Positions 52,637 to 59,006 of a stretch of 59,006 nt of DNA are shown piece by piece (position 1 is the stretch's first letter; each line of letters opens with the position of its first letter). The position numbers and the translations under genes were made by a program. Below the pieces are notes generated by a model. The model worked only from the letters and a program-made list of their open reading frames with translations. It did no database searches and was not told the origin of the DNA. Source of the stretch: Alphaproteobacteria bacterium UBA828 (GTDB lineage: Bacteria > Pseudomonadota > Alphaproteobacteria > UBA828); the NCBI GenBank assembly GCA_002296185.1, contig DBHM01000027.1, positions 1-59,006 of the forward strand, given 5' to 3'.

Positions 52637-53194
52637 TCATCTATTTGCACCAGGTTTCCAAAGGACATCATTGCTTCCGCCATCATTTAAATATCGTGCA
52701 AGAACAAAAAGGTGATCTGATAAACGGTTTAGGTAAGATATTACAAGTGGATTAACCTTTTCAGATATAGCTAATTCAGTACAAAGTCTTTCAGCTCTTC
52801 GTACAACCGTTCTAGCGTGGTGAAGGTGTGCTGCGGCGTTGCTCCCTCCTGGTAAAACAAAGGAATTTAGTGGCTCTAGCGATGAATTAATATCATCGAT
52901 TTCTGATTCTAATCTTTCAACTTGAGTGCTTGTTACCCTTAGGGCGCTATCTTCCTCGCCTATTGGCCTGCAAAGATCTGCACCAATATCAAATAGATCG
53001 TTCTGAATCGCATCAAGTCTTTTATCTGAGGGCTTCGGGCAGTGAAGGCGGGCAATGCCAATAATAGAGTTTGCCTCATCAACAGTTCCATAAGCATTAA
53101 CTCTTATGCTATGTTTTTGGACCCTTTCGCCGCTTCCAAGAGATGTTTCCCCCTTGTCGCCACCTTTAGTGTAAATCTTAGTTAATTTTACCAT
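52637..53194 (-). CDS. pduO: Cob(I)alamin adenosyltransferase, PduO type
   Basis: ATP:cob(I)alamin adenosyltransferase making adenosylcobalamin for mutases; unrelated in fold to CobO. The 185-residue product has KIYTKGGDKGETSLGSG at the N-terminus, RVNAYGTVDEANSIIG, the signature FVLPGGSNAAAHLHHARTVVRRAERL and a C-terminal LNRLSDHLFVLARYLN. It lies 15 bases after the HIG1 gene and before etfB, a conserved alphaproteobacterial arrangement. It is the second adenosyltransferase in the window. Confidence 0.95.
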   Translation of the reverse strand: MVKLTKIYTKGGDKGETSLGSGERVQKHSIRVNAYGTVDEANSIIGIARLHCPKPSDKRLDAIQNDLFDIGADLCRPIGEEDSALRVTSTQVERLESEIDDINSSLEPLNSFVLPGGSNAAAHLHHARTVVRRAERLCTELAISEKVNPLVISYLNRLSDHLFVLARYLNDGGSNDVLWKPGANR

Positions 53195-53209
53195 CAGCTC
53201 TATGCTCCT

Positions 53210-53404
53210 TTATTCTTTAACGAGGAAAACTAGAATTGCTAGGAGTGCAACAGCCAATAGCTGAAGCCCGACGCGCCATCTCATTAATATATTTGATCGA
53301 TTTGTTTTACCGTCGCCTTTGTAAAAAGAACCTAGCCCGAGAAATAGGACAACAACTACAGCCCCCATCGCAACGTATACTAATATTTCAAGAACATCGC
53401 TCAT
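53210..53404 (-). CDS. HIG1-domain twin-transmembrane protein
   Basis: 64 residues with two membrane helices (about 6-26 and 45-62) joined by a basic loop carrying NILMRWRVGLQ. The RWRxxxQ motif is typical of HIG1-domain proteins, small inner-membrane proteins associated with respiratory complexes in mitochondria. Its place beside pduO and etfBA is common in alphaproteobacteria. Its exact role in bacteria is not established. Confidence 0.85.
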   Translation of the reverse strand: MSDVLEILVYVAMGAVVVVLFLGLGSFYKGDGKTNRSNILMRWRVGLQLLAVALLAILVFLVKE

Positions 53405-53575
53405 TTATAATTATACCTGAGATAAAGTACGCAAATATATGCGAGTGATATGATTACGGTTGATAATAAATACAATCATTTTAAGACCTTTATAATAGCC
53501 AAGCTATTAATGCAATTATCTTTTGGGCCTAAGGTTTCTGCTATAGATTCTTCATCTAGATTTATTAAAAAACAA

Positions 53576-54454
53576 TCATTCTGCAGTTCTATCTAATAAA
53601 TCAAGTAATCTCTCATCGTTTCCATCGAGTAAGGCCTCTATTAATTGATATGAAGGTATTCCTGAGGATCTTAGGGAACTGATAGTTGCGCTTTTATTTC
53701 TTTTGGACAGGCGTTCACCGTCATTATCAAATATAAGTTTGTGATGCTCATACTCAGGCTCTGAAAAACCTAATAGCTTTTGTAATATTCGATGAATTCC
53801 GGTTGAAGGCTCAAGGTCATCACCTCGGGTGACTAAGTTGATATTTTGCAAGTGATCATCAACTGTAACAGCAAGATGATAGCTTGTTGGCGTATCTTTG
53901 CGGGCTATAATAATATCGCCAAATAACTCTGGCTTGACAGCTTGGAGTCCTTTTTTTCTATCGTACCAGGTAATTTTTCCGAGACGATTTAGTGATTCTT
54001 TGACATCTAATCTTAGGGAATAATTTTTACCTACAGATATTTTGTCAACAATTTCTGATCTATCTAGATTACGGCAAGTACCAGGATATACCGTGATTCT
54101 TGACTTATGTGGTGCATTATTTATTGCATTTATATCTGAACGGCTACAGAAACAGGGATATATTAGCCCTTGATTCTTGAGTTTTTTTACAGCCAAAGCA
54201 TAATCATCCAAATGTTCTGATTGTCTCCTGATGGTTGTATCTGATGAGATTCCCAGCCATTCAAGGTCTACCAAAATACTTGTTTCAAATTTAGATTTAC
54301 AGCGAGAAGAGTCTATATCTTCAATCCTAAGAAGAAAATTACCTCCTCTTGATTTGTCAGCTCGTTTGTATGCAAATAAAGCCGAATAAGCATTGCCTAG
54401 ATGCATTTCACCAGTGGGACTTGGGGCAAACCTAGTAGTGAATCCAAAATTCAT
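53576..54454 (-). CDS. gluQ: Glutamyl-Q tRNA(Asp) synthetase
   Basis: Attaches glutamate to queuosine in tRNA(Asp), a truncated GluRS paralogue. The 292-residue product has the class I HIGH-like motif APSPTGEMHLGNAYSAL, LRIEDIDSSRCK, the zinc ligands in CFCSRSD and VYPGTCR, SYHLAVTVDDHLQNINLVTRG and a KLIFDNDGERLSKRN replacing KMSKS. There is no anticodon-binding domain, which separates it from GltX. It is upstream of the HIG1-pduO pair with a 171-base gap that holds no convincing gene. Confidence 0.93.
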   Translation of the reverse strand: MNFGFTTRFAPSPTGEMHLGNAYSALFAYKRADKSRGGNFLLRIEDIDSSRCKSKFETSILVDLEWLGISSDTTIRRQSEHLDDYALAVKKLKNQGLIYPCFCSRSDINAINNAPHKSRITVYPGTCRNLDRSEIVDKISVGKNYSLRLDVKESLNRLGKITWYDRKKGLQAVKPELFGDIIIARKDTPTSYHLAVTVDDHLQNINLVTRGDDLEPSTGIHRILQKLLGFSEPEYEHHKLIFDNDGERLSKRNKSATISSLRSSGIPSYQLIEALLDGNDERLLDLLDRTAE

Positions 54455-54472
54455 AATTAATCAGTATTTAAT

Positions 54473-55723
54473 CTAAGTAACTTTTTTTTTGTTAAGAAAA
54501 TTAATTTTTTCATCTTCGTATGAGAGCCAATCACGGAGCACTTCGTCTGTATGCTGACCCAAAGTTGGTGCGGCAGATGGATAGTCAACGGGGGTTTTTG
54601 AGAACTTAATAGGGTTTCCTGGATGATCTACATATTCCCCAGAAGCATGTGGAATAGATACTTTCATATCACGGGATAAAATTTGTGGGTCAGAAAAGAC
54701 TCGATCTAATTTATTTATTGGACCGCAGGGTACTCCGGCAACATCGAGCTCAGAAATCCATTCATCCATAGTTTTGCTAAGTGTTAAATTTTGTATTTGC
54801 TCATTAACAAACTCACGATTTTCAATTCTAGATCTATGGGTTGCAAATCGGGGGTCTTTGATTAAATCAGGATTTCCTGCAATATTTAAGAATTTTTCTA
54901 GCTGTCCATTGTTTCCTATTCCGAGAATCATGTGCCCGTCTTTTGTGGGGAATACTCCATAGGGAACAATATTTATATGTTCGTTTCCAAACCTTTCAGG
55001 TGCTTGACCCCCAACTAAATAATTCATCGCTTGCGTAGATAACCAACTAGCTTGCGTGTCTAAAAGTGCCAAATCAATATGTTGACCCTCACCTGTCAAT
55101 TGTCGCCAGTTAAGTGCAGCTAAGATGGCAGTTATTGCATACATACCAGTCATTAAATCTGAAACTGCAACTCCAACTTTTTGAGGTCCTGCACCTGGCT
55201 GACCATCAGGTACACCTGTTATACTCATTAGTCCGCCAGCACCCTGAATGATTAGATCATATCCAGCTCTTTCTGAATAAGGGCCTGTTTGGCCAAAACC
55301 CGTAATAGAACAGTATATCAGGCGTTTGTTATAATGTGCTAAGCTCTCATAATCGAGGTTATATTTTTTTAGACCACCGACTTTATAGTTTTCAATTAAA
55401 ATATCTGCCTTGGTTGCAAGCTCACGAGCTATTTCTTGGCCCTCTATTTTTGATAGATCAATTGTTATAGACCGCTTTGCCCTGTTTGTGGACATAAAAT
55501 AAGCTGCGTCACCAGTTTCATTTCCTTCACTATCTTTTATAAATGGGGGGCCCCAACTACGAGTATCATCACCGGTATTTGGACGTTCAACCTTTACGAC
55601 ATCCGCTCCAAAATCAGCTAAAAGCTGACCACACCATGGACCAGCAAGCACTCGGCTCATATCAAGAACACGTAGGTTTTTTAGTGGTCCTGTACGCTCG
55701 TTATTTGTAGTGCTTGAGTTCAT
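54473..55723 (-). CDS. Family III CoA transferase (CaiB/BaiF)
   Basis: Transfers CoA between organic acids. The 416-residue product has LRVLDMSRVLAGPWCGQLLA, VKVERPNTGDDTRSWGPPF, the catalytic Asp in KVGVAVSDLMTGMYA, ERFGNEHINIVPYGVF and a late GVPCGPINKLD with LGQHTDEVL. Members act on oxalate/formate, carnitine, mesaconate or succinate derivatives; the sequence alone does not identify the acid. It is 18 bases upstream of gluQ, possibly co-transcribed but not functionally linked. Confidence 0.9.
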   Translation of the reverse strand: MNSSTTNNERTGPLKNLRVLDMSRVLAGPWCGQLLADFGADVVKVERPNTGDDTRSWGPPFIKDSEGNETGDAAYFMSTNRAKRSITIDLSKIEGQEIARELATKADILIENYKVGGLKKYNLDYESLAHYNKRLIYCSITGFGQTGPYSERAGYDLIIQGAGGLMSITGVPDGQPGAGPQKVGVAVSDLMTGMYAITAILAALNWRQLTGEGQHIDLALLDTQASWLSTQAMNYLVGGQAPERFGNEHINIVPYGVFPTKDGHMILGIGNNGQLEKFLNIAGNPDLIKDPRFATHRSRIENREFVNEQIQNLTLSKTMDEWISELDVAGVPCGPINKLDRVFSDPQILSRDMKVSIPHASGEYVDHPGNPIKFSKTPVDYPSAAPTLGQHTDEVLRDWLSYEDEKINFLNKKKVT

Positions 55724-55780
55724 TTATGCGCCCTTTTTAACTGAATTGAATAAAAAATATAAAGACTAATGAAGATTTTA

Positions 55781-56356
55781 TTAAATGCGCTCTGATAGCC
55801 ATATTGCTACTTTTGTACCGGATTTAATTGCTTTTGATAATACTTTATAGGCCGGAGCTAACTCAGCTTCATGTTCCAGACCGGTATCTTTATGGTGAGC
55901 TTCCTCTTCTGCAAACTTTTCTATAGTTTTGCGTAGTTCTGATTCATCTTCACCAAGTTGTTTTGCTTGATTGTAATAATGTTCTTCAATGACTTCTTCC
56001 ACCGCTACCGTACATGCCATAGCAGCGCGCTTTCCCATCATCGCTGTAACTGCTCCAAGTGCAAATCCTGCAACATGCCAAAATGGTGTTAAGACTGTAG
56101 GCCTAACTCTTCTCTCAACAAGGAGTTGATCAAAAGTATCTAAATGATGTTGCTCATGTGCTTCCATTTCTCTGATTGTATCCCCAACAGATGAGTTGCC
56201 TAAAACTGCAAGCTGACCTTGGTATATCCTTTTAGCACCATACTCTCCAGCATGGTCAACTCGGATAATTCGGGCAATTAATTGTTCCTTTGTAAGGTCC
56301 CCATGTAACCAATTTTCGGCAGTTTTTTTTGTTTGATCACTACACTCTTCATTCAT
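55781..56356 (-). CDS. coq7: Demethoxyubiquinone hydroxylase Coq7
   Basis: Di-iron monooxygenase of ubiquinone biosynthesis (C6 hydroxylation). The 191-residue product has the iron ligands in RVDHAGEYGAKRIY, EMEAHEQHHLDTF, CTVAVEEVIEEHYY and EEEAHHKDTG. The repeated EXXH pattern is diagnostic. The start shares one base with the dsbB stop. It indicates aerobic quinone synthesis, in keeping with RegB and the oxidase-assembly proteins. Confidence 0.95.
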   Translation of the reverse strand: MNEECSDQTKKTAENWLHGDLTKEQLIARIIRVDHAGEYGAKRIYQGQLAVLGNSSVGDTIREMEAHEQHHLDTFDQLLVERRVRPTVLTPFWHVAGFALGAVTAMMGKRAAMACTVAVEEVIEEHYYNQAKQLGEDESELRKTIEKFAEEEAHHKDTGLEHEAELAPAYKVLSKAIKSGTKVAIWLSERI

Positions 56357-56874
56357 TACAAAATCTCTCTATTTTTTCTTATTCTAAATATAAAAATTGA
56401 ACTTACAAATGCATAAATCGCAAGCATTGCAGAGACAATAACATTCCATCCGGCAAGAGAAACACCAAGTAAAGACCATAAAACTACATCGCAGTAAATC
56501 AATGTGCGTGAGTCTATTTGTTTTTTTAGATTCTCTATAGAAGCGGCAATCTCAATATCTTTTTGGCAAGAACTTTCAAACCATTGTTCTTCCACTCCCA
56601 GGTGATAAAAACCATATCCAGTTGTTATGAGTAGAGCAATTCCAGATATAAATACTATATAGGCATAAAATTTCTTATTAACAATAATTGCTATCAAACA
56701 CATTCCTAACACTGCGAAATAGGGATAGCGCTGAATGATACAAATATCACAGGCTTCAATTCCGGCTAAATGTTGCATCAAGTAGACTGTTAAGAGTATA
56801 GCTCCTGCGCATAAGGCGAGAACTAGCGCACTCTTCTTGCAAAGCCATTTTCCCAAAATAGCAATTTTTCTCAT
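56356..56874 (-). CDS. dsbB: Disulfide bond formation protein B
   Basis: Inner-membrane protein that reoxidises periplasmic disulfide donors using quinone. About 172 residues from ATG 56874 (the frame runs to 56985 but that part re-reads the neighbouring gene). It has four membrane segments, the first periplasmic Cys pair in EACDICIIQRYP, and a second pair Cys in ESSCQKD and IYCDVV. GYGFYHLGVEEQWF is family-typical. The ATG overlaps the stop of the VTT-domain gene (TAATG) and the end touches coq7. Confidence 0.92.
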   Translation of the reverse strand: MRKIAILGKWLCKKSALVLALCAGAILLTVYLMQHLAGIEACDICIIQRYPYFAVLGMCLIAIIVNKKFYAYIVFISGIALLITTGYGFYHLGVEEQWFESSCQKDIEIAASIENLKKQIDSRTLIYCDVVLWSLLGVSLAGWNVIVSAMLAIYAFVSSIFIFRIRKNREIL

Positions 56875-57449
56875 TATAAAAGTCCTAAAATAAAAAATGT
56901 TGCTACAACAGTTACTAGTACGAGGGTGAGAAATAATCCAAAATTTTGCCCAAGTAATTTCTTTATTGATGGTCCAAAATACCAAAGCAGGGCAGCTACT
57001 AAAAAAAACCGTAACCCTCTACCCGCCATAGAGGCAATAAAAAATATCCATGGGTCCAGGTGTAGTGCTCCACTGGCTATTGTAACCAGCTTATAGGGTA
57101 GGGGGGTTACTCCGCCTGCTGCTACTATCCAACCTCCCCAATCATTATAGTATTCTTCGAAGAGTAATAGCTTGTCTTGGTATCCATAGAAATCAACTAG
57201 TGGTTGACCAAACACACCAAAAAGATAGTACCCGAGCAAATAGCCTACAAATCCCCCGGCAACTGAGGATACAGAGCAAATAGCCGCTACCATCCATGCT
57301 TTATTTCTAGATGCTAGTATAATTGGAATCAGGAGAACATCTGGTGGAATGGGAAATACCGAGCTTTCCACGAAGGCCACTGCTGATAAAATCCACAAAG
57401 CAGATTTTTTATTAGATTGCTTAATAGTCCATTCGTAGAGTTGTCTCAT
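56874..57449 (-). CDS. YqaA-family VTT-domain (DedA-like) membrane protein
   Basis: 191-residue integral membrane protein with the VTT (SNARE-associated) domain: FVESSVFPIPPDVLLIP, AGGFVGYLLGYYLFG, AAGGVTPLPYKLVTIASGAL and a C-terminal helix. The shorter length and FPIPPDVLL motif point to YqaA rather than the larger DedA. Related proteins work in lipid-carrier translocation, but this subfamily is not well defined. It starts a VTT-dsbB-coq7 run with one-base overlaps. Confidence 0.87.
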   Translation of the reverse strand: MRQLYEWTIKQSNKKSALWILSAVAFVESSVFPIPPDVLLIPIILASRNKAWMVAAICSVSSVAGGFVGYLLGYYLFGVFGQPLVDFYGYQDKLLLFEEYYNDWGGWIVAAGGVTPLPYKLVTIASGALHLDPWIFFIASMAGRGLRFFLVAALLWYFGPSIKKLLGQNFGLFLTLVLVTVVATFFILGLL

Positions 57450-57528
57450 GCATGATAATCCATATTTTAGATATTAGCTGTCAATAAATTAATAGATTAG
57501 TAAGAAATTTTTGTTTATTCACAAACCT

Positions 57529-57556
57529 TTTACGTTTAAGCATGTCTTGCTAATGT
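57529..57556 (+). promoter_or_regulatory. Possible promoter of tRNA-Leu
   Basis: TTTACG, 16 bases, then TAATGT, ending 24 nt before the tRNA 5' end. The match to sigma70 boxes is moderate; position supports it. Confidence 0.35.
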
Positions 57557-57580
57557 AGTTAAGTGATTCACAGAATAAGT

Positions 57581-57667
57581 GCCCCTGTGGCGGAATTGGT
57601 AGACGCGGCAGACTCAAAATCTGCTCCGGGTAACTGGGTGGGGGTTCGAGTCCCTCCAGGGGCACCA
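57581..57667 (+). tRNA. tRNA-Leu (anticodon CAA)
   Basis: 87 nt including an encoded CCA. The acceptor stem GCCCCTG pairs with CAGGGGC. The D-loop region has GGAATTGGTAGACGC. The anticodon stem GCAGA/TCTGC encloses CTCAAAA, giving anticodon CAA, which reads UUG. A long variable arm (TCCGGGTAACTGGGT) marks a class II leucine tRNA, and the T-loop is TTCGAGT. No att-like repeat is seen at its 3' end. Confidence 0.97.
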
Positions 57668-57748
57668 TGAGTTGAGAGGATAAGTTATTCATCTATGTTT
57701 TGTGTTTCTTTAAAATCACTATCTAGAAAAGATAATAAATTATAAAAA

Positions 57749-58663
57749 ATGAGATTTAGATTTCAATCAAGTGCTTGGAAACCATCTGAGCCAAATATTC
57801 TTCGCGGAATATTGCTGATGTGCGTGACAGCAATTATTATGTTTCCGCTTCTAAACGCGACTGTAAAATTTCTAGTTACAGATTTTAACGTATGGCAAAT
57901 AGTCTGGGTGAGATCAATAGCTCATTTTGGAGTTATGGCAATATTTTTTATGCCAAAAATGGGTCCTATTGGTTTATTTCGCACCGCTCATCCAATATAC
58001 CAGGGACTTAGGTCTGTATTTCAATTATTGGCAATGCTCCTTTATTTTTCAGCTCTTGAGAAAATATCATTACCTACAGTAACAGCTATAGGTTTTACTG
58101 CACCTCTAATGGTTGTCGCTTTTTCGGTGCCTATACTTGGCGAGCATGTTGGTTTTAGAAGGTGGGGAGCAGTAATAATTGGTTTTATTGGTGCCCTAAT
58201 AATTATACGGCCTGGATCAGACCTGACTGATTGGGCTGTCTTTTACGTTCTTGCAGGTGCTTTTTGCTATGCAGTTTATCAAGCTTTAACTCGAAAAGTC
58301 TCTGAGAAAGATGCGCCTGGTATAACAGCTATTTATACTGTTTTATTAGCGCTTATAGTTTCTAGTATTTTTGCACCTTTTGATCTTAATATGCCAATGA
58401 ATTTAGAGCATTGGCTTGCATTTATTGGTTTGGGGCTATTTGGGGCTATAGGACATTTTTTTCTTATTAAGGCTTATAGCTTAGCTGAAGCATCTATAAT
58501 TTCTCCATTCGATTATGGCCAGCTGATCGGAGCAGCAATTATAGGTTATATGGTTTGGGGTGATTTTCCAGACTTATGGACTTGGATTGGTGCTGGTATT
58601 TTAATTTTGAGTGGTATTTATATTACTCGATATGAAGGTATAAATAAAAAAGATCTAAAATAA
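57749..58663 (+). CDS. DMT-superfamily EamA-type transporter
   Basis: 304-residue integral membrane protein with about ten helices in two EamA repeats. The first contains WQIVWVRSIAHFGVMAIFF, RSVFQLLAMLLYFSALEKI and ATAIGFTAPLM-like VTAIGFTAPLMVVAFSVP. The second repeat has AGAFCYAVYQALTRKVSE and KAYSLAEASIISPFDYGQLI. Family members export amino acids or metabolites; the substrate is unknown. It stands alone after the tRNA. Confidence 0.9.
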   Translation: MRFRFQSSAWKPSEPNILRGILLMCVTAIIMFPLLNATVKFLVTDFNVWQIVWVRSIAHFGVMAIFFMPKMGPIGLFRTAHPIYQGLRSVFQLLAMLLYFSALEKISLPTVTAIGFTAPLMVVAFSVPILGEHVGFRRWGAVIIGFIGALIIIRPGSDLTDWAVFYVLAGAFCYAVYQALTRKVSEKDAPGITAIYTVLLALIVSSIFAPFDLNMPMNLEHWLAFIGLGLFGAIGHFFLIKAYSLAEASIISPFDYGQLIGAAIIGYMVWGDFPDLWTWIGAGILILSGIYITRYEGINKKDLK

Positions 58664-58747
58664 TTAATATAAAGTGCAAATTAAGGACTAGTTATTTTAC
58701 CAAAAAAACAGCATTATTTTATAATCGAAAAATATAGAGATTTAATT

Positions 58748-59006
58748 TTGATAAATTACTATAAAAAAAATATTGCTGTATTTTTTATATTTATGGCAAT
58801 GATGATGGGAGTGAACATGAGTTCAGCAGAAGCTAATTCGGTGACAGCCGAGAATACTTTGGTTATGGAGTTAAAAAACGGGAGTGTCACAATAGAAATG
58901 CTTCCTGAAATCGCCCCTAATCATGTTATGAGAATTAAGGAATTAGTTAAAGATAAGTTTTATGACGGGCTATTATTTCATCGAGTAATAGATGGATTTA
59001 TGGCTC
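58748..59006 (+). CDS. Peptidyl-prolyl cis-trans isomerase, cyclophilin type (3' truncated by window edge)
   Basis: Proline isomerase, probably exported. The visible 86 codons start at TTG 58748, giving a basic N-terminus and hydrophobic segment (NYYKKNIAVFFIFMAMMMG) ending near SSAEA, a plausible signal peptide. ATG 58793 is an alternative that would shorten it. The cyclophilin core then begins: VMELKNGSVTIEMLPEIAP, VKDKFYDGLLFHRVIDGFM. The FHRVI block is the catalytic Arg motif. The rest lies beyond the window. Confidence 0.85.
   Translation, partial: MINYYKKNIAVFFIFMAMMMGVNMSSAEANSVTAENTLVMELKNGSVTIEMLPEIAPNHVMRIKELVKDKFYDGLLFHRVIDGFMA

Noticed and set aside
53476..53590. Protein-like minus-strand reading (…LDEESIAETLGPKDN…) downstream of gluQ
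   Set aside because: About 37 codons with no ATG, GTG or early TTG start and no recognised family; it follows a complete gluQ. Probably chance.
57581..57667. tRNA-Leu as an integration site for a mobile island
   Set aside because: No integrase, no direct repeat of the tRNA 3' end and ordinary genes on both sides.
1..59006. CRISPR array, insertion sequence or prophage
   Set aside because: No regularly spaced repeats, transposase, recombinase or phage gene motifs were seen anywhere in the window.

Overview
The window is AT-rich bacterial chromosome, almost wall-to-wall genes, with many 1-20 nt gene overlaps and no insertion sequence, prophage or CRISPR array. Gene content points to a free-living alphaproteobacterium of Rhodospirillales-like or related marine type. 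The evidence is a RegB/RegA redox two-component pair, the metX-metW / chorismate mutase-hisC-tyrC / DUF2125 / ChaC-PlsC-YdcF / lysA-lptM-argH chain, a HIG1-type twin-membrane protein next to a PduO adenosyltransferase and etfBA-hbd, and a CobN-type cobaltochelatase. I did not compute a phylogeny or base composition.

Layout: 2-910 is the 3' end of gyrB. 989-24375 is a nearly complete cobalamin factory: cobB, an embedded SCO/SenC copper-chaperone gene, cobA, cbiD, cobK, cobM, a cbiG-cobJ fusion, cobI, cobL, cobH, cbiX, cbiB, cobQ, cobO, cobN, cobW, a BtuF-like protein, cobP, a cobalamin riboswitch, cobC, cobS and cobT. 24400-27982 holds an ABC-2 exporter pair and regB-regA. 28018-31404 is a surface-polysaccharide operon (gmd, fcl, gmhB-like, gmhA-like). 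31741-36882 holds gamma-glutamyltransferase, a PanE-like reductase with an acyl-CoA ligase, and phaB. 36945-48959 is the amino-acid and envelope block (metW, metX, chorismate mutase, hisC, tyrC, DUF2125, chaC, plsC, ydcF, a zinc-ribbon protein, lysA, lptM-like lipoprotein, argH). 49347-57449 holds a PCuAC copper chaperone, hbd-etfA-etfB, pduO, HIG1, gluQ, a family III CoA transferase, coq7, dsbB and a VTT-domain protein. 57581-59006 holds tRNA-Leu(CAA), a DMT transporter and the start of a cyclophilin gene.

How it fits together: the corrin genes can carry uroporphyrinogen III through ring methylation, contraction, amidation, adenosylation and loop assembly. The enzyme set is a mosaic. CbiX, CbiD and CbiG belong to the early-cobalt (oxygen-independent) route, while CobN and CobW belong to the late-cobalt route; CobG, CobF, the CobS/CobT chelatase subunits and BluB are not in the window. 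A classical cobalamin riboswitch precedes the cobP-btuF-cobW-cobN-cobO-cobQ operon, where a hairpin overlaps the cobP ribosome binding site and AUG. The most unusual single observation is cobB: its P-loop N-terminus is intact but has no AUG, GUG, UUG or CUG in frame, and the best start is an AUC codon inside the end of the SCO gene.
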